From NCBI RefSeq assembly GCF_003635045.1, contig NZ_RBXT01000001.1, positions 2,604,001-2,668,000 on the forward strand: 64,000 nt of DNA, in the 5' to 3' direction. Of the stretch, positions 59,699 through 64,000 are shown piece after piece (within the stretch, counting starts at the first letter, position 1; the number at the start of each line of letters is the position of its first letter). This DNA is from Terracoccus luteus (GTDB lineage: Bacteria > Actinomycetota > Actinomycetes > Actinomycetales > Dermatophilaceae). Under the pieces are notes generated by a model. It saw nothing but the letters and a program-made list of their open reading frames with translations. It made no database searches and was not told the DNA's origin. A program made the translations under genes and the position numbers.

Positions 59699-62191
59699 TC
59701 AGGCGGGCGTGCGCTCCGACGACGACGAGCCTGCCGAGCCTGACGACGACCCGCGCTCCAGCGAGGCCCCCTCGACGTCGACGTCGGGCAGCACCCGGGC
59801 CAGCCACCCCGGAATCCACCACGCACTGCGCCCCAGCAGGTGCATGACCGCGGGGACGATGAGCAGGCGCACGAGGAAGGCGTCGACGAGCACGCCGAAG
59901 GCGAGGGCGAACCCGAACGACCGGATGATGACGGCGTCCGAGCTGATGAAGCCCGCGAACACGGCGACCATGATGACCGCCGCGGCGACGACCACCGGGC
60001 GCCCGGCCCGGACCCCCGCCGTGACGGCGGTGCGGGCGTCGGTGCCGTGGGCGTAGGCCTCGCGCATGCCCGAGACGAGGAACAGCTGGTAGTCCATCGC
60101 GAGGCCGAACATGATGCCGATGACGATGGTCGGCAGGAAGCTGAGCACCGGCCCGGGCGTCGTGATGCCGAAGACCGACGCGAGCCAGCCCCACTGGAAC
60201 ACGGCGGTGATGGCGCCGAGCGTCGCGAAGAGCGACAGGACGAAGCCGAGCGTCGCGGTGACTGGCACGAGCAGCGAGCGGAACACGACGACGAGGATGA
60301 GCAGCGACAGCCCGACGACGAGGCCGAGGTAGCCGGGGAGGGCCCCACCGAGCTGCTCGGAGACGTCGATGTTGCCGCTCGCGCTGCCGGCGACGCCGTA
60401 GCCCTCGGGGAGGGCGCGGATGTCCTGCACGAGCTGCTCGGTCGACTCGCTCGTCGGCCCGCCGGTGGGGACGACCTGGAAGGCGAGCAGCGTGCGGTCG
60501 TCGGACACCCCGACCGGGGCCACCGCCGCGACGTCGCGCTGCTGCACGAGCCGCTCGGCGACGCGCACCTGCTCGGCCGCCTGACCGGCCTCGCTGACGG
60601 GCTCGGCGAGGTCGGCGACGACGAGCAGCGGCCCGTTGAAGCCGGCGCCGAAGTACCGCTGCGTCAGCTCGAAGGCCTGGTACTGCGTCGAGTCCGCCGC
60701 CTCGGAGGACCCGTCGGGCAGGCCGAGTCTCAGGGAGGCCGCCGGCACGGCGAGCAGGCCGAGCACGGCCACCCCGAGCACGAGCGTCACGGCCGCGCGG
60801 GCCGTGCGCATCGGCCGCAGCCCGGCCGTGGCCGCGGCCTCCTGCAACTGCTGCGCCCGGCGCTGCTCCTCGGCGGCGTCGTCGTGCCGCTCGTAGAAGG
60901 CGCGCTCGCGCCGACGCAGGGCCCGGGTGCCGAGCAGGGACAGGAGCGCCGGCGTGAACGTCACGGCCATCGCGACCGCGACGAGCACGCAGAAGGCGCC
61001 GACGCTGCCCATGAGGCCGAGGAACCCGATGCCGGTGACGTTGAGGGCCACGAGGGCGATGACGACGGTCAGGCCGGCGAAGACCACGGCGTTGCCGGCG
61101 GTGCCGGTGGCGAGGGCGATCGACTCGCGCATCGGCATGCCGTGCAGCAGCTGACGGCGGTGCCGGTTGAGCAGGAAGAGCGAGTAGTCGATGCCGACCG
61201 CCAGCCCGAGCATGACGCCGAGGATGGGCGTCACCGAGATCATGTCGACGACGCCCGACAGCGAGAGCGCCGCGGTGACGCCGACGCCCACCCCGACGAC
61301 GGCCGAGACGATCGGCACGGCGGCGGCGATGGCGGTGCCGAGCATGACGAGCAGGGTGATCGCGGCGACGAGCAGGCCGACGGCCTCGCCGGGGCCGAAG
61401 ACCTCGGGCACCTCCTGCACGAGGTCCTGGCTGAGCGCGACCTGCACCCCCTGGAGGTCGGCGCCCTGCAGGGCCGCGGCCACGGCGTCCTTCGTCTCGG
61501 GGGTGACCTCGAGCTGCGGCTGGGTGAAGCGGACGACGCCGAGCGCGGTGCTGCCGTCGGTCGAGACCTGGCGGAGGCGCTCGGACACGGCGAGCAGCCG
61601 ACCGCCCACGTCGACCTGCCCGGCCTGCTGCTCGAGCTGCGTGCGGCCGGCGTCGAGCGTGGCCTGCTGCTTCTCCAGCGCGGCCAGCTGCGCCTGCACC
61701 TGGGCGCTCTGCTGCTGCGCGGCGGGCAGGGACGTCAGCCGGGCCCGGGCGGTGTCGAGCTGTTGCTGACCGGCCGTCAGCTGCGTGCGCCCCTGGCTCA
61801 CCTGCTGCTTCGCCGCGGCCAGCCGGTCGGCCTGCTGCTGACGCTGCGCCGTCGTCGCGAAGGGGTCGACGGTGCCGGCGACGCCGTCGAGGCGGCCCAC
61901 GCGCTGCAGCAGCGCCGTGACCTGCGCACGCTGGGCCGCGGTGAGGGCGGCTCCGTCCTCGGCGTGGAAGACGACGGTGCCGCTGCCACCGCTCGCGGCC
62001 GGCAGCTTCTCGGCGAGCCGGTCGACGACCTTCGCCGTCGGGGTGCCGGGGAGCGTCACCTGCGCCGACAGCGTGCCGCCGAAGGCGAGGAAGCCGGTGA
62101 CCCCGAGGGCCAGCAGCACCGCCCAGACGAGGAGCACCACCTTCGGCCGCCCCGCCGCACGCGAGCCGAGACCGTACAACCAGCGCGCCAC
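59699..62191 (-). CDS. MMPL-family (RND) transporter
   Basis: An 830-residue transporter with two membrane blocks. Residues 1-40 hold the first helix (VVLLVWAVLLALGVTGFLAFGG); the first extracytoplasmic domain carries a long Gln/Ala-rich coiled-coil (about residues 120-190: TAAQRQQQADRLAAAKQQ and LAALEKQQATLDAGRTQLEQ). Helices follow, with the RND motif VGIDYSLFLLNRHRR near 330 and IGIMFGLAMDYQLFLVSGMREAYA near 690. MMPL proteins export lipids and wall components. The start GTG 62191 has GAGAGG 7 bases upstream. The C-terminus is Ser-rich. Confidence 0.9.
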   Translation of the reverse strand: MARWLYGLGSRAAGRPKVVLLVWAVLLALGVTGFLAFGGTLSAQVTLPGTPTAKVVDRLAEKLPAASGGSGTVVFHAEDGAALTAAQRAQVTALLQRVGRLDGVAGTVDPFATTAQRQQQADRLAAAKQQVSQGRTQLTAGQQQLDTARARLTSLPAAQQQSAQVQAQLAALEKQQATLDAGRTQLEQQAGQVDVGGRLLAVSERLRQVSTDGSTALGVVRFTQPQLEVTPETKDAVAAALQGADLQGVQVALSQDLVQEVPEVFGPGEAVGLLVAAITLLVMLGTAIAAAVPIVSAVVGVGVGVTAALSLSGVVDMISVTPILGVMLGLAVGIDYSLFLLNRHRRQLLHGMPMRESIALATGTAGNAVVFAGLTVVIALVALNVTGIGFLGLMGSVGAFCVLVAVAMAVTFTPALLSLLGTRALRRRERAFYERHDDAAEEQRRAQQLQEAAATAGLRPMRTARAAVTLVLGVAVLGLLAVPAASLRLGLPDGSSEAADSTQYQAFELTQRYFGAGFNGPLLVVADLAEPVSEAGQAAEQVRVAERLVQQRDVAAVAPVGVSDDRTLLAFQVVPTGGPTSESTEQLVQDIRALPEGYGVAGSASGNIDVSEQLGGALPGYLGLVVGLSLLILVVVFRSLLVPVTATLGFVLSLFATLGAITAVFQWGWLASVFGITTPGPVLSFLPTIVIGIMFGLAMDYQLFLVSGMREAYAHGTDARTAVTAGVRAGRPVVVAAAVIMVAVFAGFISSDAVIIRSFGFALAFGVLVDAFLVRLLIVPAVMHLLGRSAWWIPGWLARVLPDVDVEGASLERGSSSGSAGSSSSERTPA

Positions 62192-62274
62192 GTCGGCACC
62201 TCTCCGTCAGGGCACCGCGGATGCCGGTGTCCGCCGCCACGATAACCGGGCGCCCCCCGGCATCCGGTCGACGG

Positions 62275-63072
62275 TCAGAGCCGCCCCTCCCCCCGGGTGG
62301 GCTCGAGGGCGAGGCGGGCGAAGGCGAGGGCCTCGGCGAGGTCGATCTCACGCTGGTCGGCCGACTCCTTGCGCGTGCCGACCTCGACGACGACGTCGCC
62401 CTGCCACCCGGTGTCGGCGAGCAGCTGGAGCACCGCCGCGCAGGGCTGGGCACCGCGGCCCGGGACGAGGTGCTCGTCCTTGAACGAGCCGAGGCCGTCG
62501 GCGAGGTGGACGTGGGCGAGTCGGTCACCGAGGGCCTCGACCATCGCGAGGGCGTCGGAGCCGGCGGTCGCGGTGTGGGACAGGTCGAGGGTGACGCTGT
62601 CGTAGGGCTGGTCGGTCGGGTCCCAGTGGGGAAGGTAGGCGAGCAGCTCGCGCCCGGCCGTGCGCCACGGGTACATGTTCTCGACGGCGAGTCGCAGGCC
62701 GCTGTCGTGCTCCCGCAGGGCGATGCCCTCGACGAACTCCGCCGCGTACTCGCGCTGCCAGCGGAAGGGCGGGTGCAGCACCACCGTGGGGGCGCCGATC
62801 TCGTGCGCCAGCTCGATGGAGCGGTCGATCTTGTCCCACGGCTCGGTGCCCCAGACCCGTTGCGTCAGCAGCAGGGTCGGGGCGTGCACCGACGCGACGG
62901 GCAGCCCGTGGTGCTCGGACAGGGCGCGCAGGGCCCCCGCCTCACGGGTGACGGGGTCGGTCCAGACCATGATCTCGACGGCGTCGTAGCCGAGGCGCAG
63001 CGCCGTGGCGAAGGCGGTGGCGGCGTTGTCGGGGTAGACCGACGACGTCGAGAGTCCGACCCGGACGCTCAC
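62275..63072 (-). CDS. Sugar phosphate isomerase/epimerase-like TIM-barrel protein
   Basis: A 265-residue AP endonuclease family 2 / xylose-isomerase-like TIM-barrel protein. Metal-site residues are in YDAVEIMVWTDP, VVLHPPFRWQ, LAVENMYPW, VTLDLSHTATAG and LAHVHLADGLG (His and Glu/Asp ladder). The start is GTG (SVRVGLSTS); another GTG 4 codons upstream is possible. It is commonly found beside Ppx/GppA in actinobacteria. The substrate is unknown. Confidence 0.86.
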   Translation of the reverse strand: MSVRVGLSTSSVYPDNAATAFATALRLGYDAVEIMVWTDPVTREAGALRALSEHHGLPVASVHAPTLLLTQRVWGTEPWDKIDRSIELAHEIGAPTVVLHPPFRWQREYAAEFVEGIALREHDSGLRLAVENMYPWRTAGRELLAYLPHWDPTDQPYDSVTLDLSHTATAGSDALAMVEALGDRLAHVHLADGLGSFKDEHLVPGRGAQPCAAVLQLLADTGWQGDVVVEVGTRKESADQREIDLAEALAFARLALEPTRGEGRL

Positions 63073-63118
63073 CGCGTCACCCACCGGGCCCTCTGGGCCC
63101 AGAGGCCCTCGCGCGGCG

Positions 63119-64000
63119 TCACGCGCCGGCGAGGTGGTCGAGGCGGCGCAGGATGAGGCCCTCGCGCAGGGCCCACGGGCAGATGTCGAGGCGCTCGAGC
63201 TGGAGCAGGTCCATGGAGGCCTGCGCCACGAGCGCGCCGGCGAGCAGCTGGTGGGCGCGCCCGACCGACACGGCGGGCAGGGAGGTGCGGGCGACGGCAT
63301 CCATGCCCGCGAGCTTCTCGACGACGACGGCGAGGTCGTCACGGGTCAGGTGGCGCGGGACGAACGGCCCCTCCTCGCGCGGGGCGGCACCGGCGATGCG
63401 GGCCAGCGATCGCAGGGTCTTCGACGTGCCGACGGCGCGGTCGGGCGGGCCGGCGGTAAGCAGCGGGCGCAGCTGCTCGGCGAGGGTCGTGCGCACCCAG
63501 CCGCGCACCGCCCGCAGCTCGTCGGCGGTCGGGGGGTCACCGGGCAGACGTTCGCGGGTGACCCGGCCGGCCCCGAGGGGCAGGCTGACGGCGACGTCGG
63601 GCTCCTCGTCGAGGCCGCCGGCGAGCTCGAGCGAGCCGCCGCCGATGTCGACGACGAGCAGCCGCCCGCTCGACCAGCCGAACCACCGCCGCACGGCGAG
63701 GAAGGTCATGCGCGCCTCGTCGCTGCCGGTGAGGGTCTCGAGGTCGACGCCGGTCTCGGCGCGCACCCGGGCGATGACGTCGGGGCCGTTCGGCGCCTCG
63801 CGCAGCGCCGACGTGGCGAAGGCGAAGAGGTCGTGGACGCCCTGGTCCTCGGCGATGACGAGGCACTCACCGATGAAGGCGACGAGCCGGTCGGCGGTGG
63901 CCGGGTCGATGCTGCCGTCGGGCCGGGTGCTCTCGGACAGCCGCAGCTCGGTCTTGTGCGACGACGCGGGCAGCGGGTGGGCGCCGGCGTAGGCGTCGAC
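63119..64000 (-). CDS. Ppx/GppA-family phosphatase, 3' part (N-terminus beyond window)
   Basis: The last 293 residues of a Ppx/GppA phosphatase; the reading frame is open to the window edge and the start lies outside. The visible part has [35 protein letters not shown], the P-loop-like [14 protein letters not shown] and [14 protein letters not shown]. These are hallmarks of exopolyphosphatase/pppGpp phosphatase proteins of the actin-like fold. It would act on polyphosphate or pppGpp. It is in the same direction as the TIM-barrel gene, 46 bp upstream of it. Confidence 0.92.
   Translation of the reverse strand, partial: VDAYAGAHPLPASSHKTELRLSESTRPDGSIDPATADRLVAFIGECLVIAEDQGVHDLFAFATSALREAPNGPDVIARVRAETGVDLETLTGSDEARMTFLAVRRWFGWSSGRLLVVDIGGGSLELAGGLDEEPDVAVSLPLGAGRVTRERLPGDPPTADELRAVRGWVRTTLAEQLRPLLTAGPPDRAVGTSKTLRSLARIAGAAPREEGPFVPRHLTRDDLAVVVEKLAGMDAVARTSLPAVSVGRAHQLLAGALVAQASMDLLQLERLDICPWALREGLILRRLDHLAGA

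Noticed and set aside
58527-62528. A 1333-codon open frame on the minus strand
   Set aside because: It runs through ku and part of the MMPL gene out of frame, has the Arg/Ala/Gly bias typical of high-GC shadow frames and no domain. It is a shadow of the real genes.

Overview
The window is very GC-rich DNA (about 72% G+C by eye) from an actinobacterium, most likely order Micrococcales and close to Intrasporangiaceae (Janibacter/Terrabacter/Phycicoccus-like). This placement rests on gene content: a rex-hemACD-hemB-hemL cluster, BldC, Lsr2, a bS22-like mini ribosomal protein, F420- and mycothiol-type enzyme families, DisA-RadA, and Ku with split LigD parts. Genes are packed with 1- or 4-nt stop/start overlaps, and several promoters sit 6-8 nt before the start codon, as in leaderless mRNAs. 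No rRNA, tRNA, IS element or CRISPR array was found.

Region 1 (1-10.8 kb, minus strand) reads rex, hemA, hemC, a CobA-HemD fusion, hemB, a MarR regulator, hemL, a DinB-like protein, a histidine phosphatase, a TlpA/ResA lipoprotein, ccdA and the start of resB. It makes tetrapyrrole precursors and then exports reductant for cytochrome c assembly. A near-consensus Rex operator overlaps the rex promoter, which ties the pathway to NADH/NAD+. Region 2 (10.8-17.7 kb, minus) holds a glutaredoxin, an acyltransferase with a histone-like tail, an epimerase, bS22-like, BldC, a second archaeal-type AspRS and AcuC. The AspRS leader folds as a translational T-box riboswitch by hand inspection. Region 3 (17.7-20.9 kb) has a TrkA-type protein, a GNAT, ProC and proline dehydrogenase.

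Region 4 (21-26.2 kb, plus) is a five-gene translationally coupled redox operon of unknown pathway. Region 5 (26.3-33.7 kb, minus) is a complete oligopeptide-type ABC importer coupled to an amidohydrolase and an NTF2-like protein. Region 6 (33.9-37 kb) has a methyltransferase, a nucleoside deaminase and the most unusual structure of the window: a DUF559/AbiEi-like nuclease gene bracketed by two inverted arrays of a 23-bp repeat, both with a 51-bp period. Region 7 (37-50.3 kb) holds clpC, an ABC/FtsX exporter, an LCP lipoprotein, a short NAG synthase, an MFS transporter, a three-gene ABC-2 exporter and a gluconate uptake/kinase pair.

Region 8 (50.3-58.9 kb) is dominated by genome maintenance: mutY, disA, radA, lsr2, LigD-type polymerase and ligase, and Ku. 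A second, differently built inverted repeat array (about 21-bp phasing) precedes it at 50.34-50.54 kb. Region 9 (58.9-64 kb) has an SDR, an MMPL transporter, a xylose-isomerase-like TIM barrel protein and a truncated Ppx/GppA gene at the window edge. Across the whole window the 9-mer GGATGCCGG/CCGGCATCC recurs about 30 times, far above expectation.
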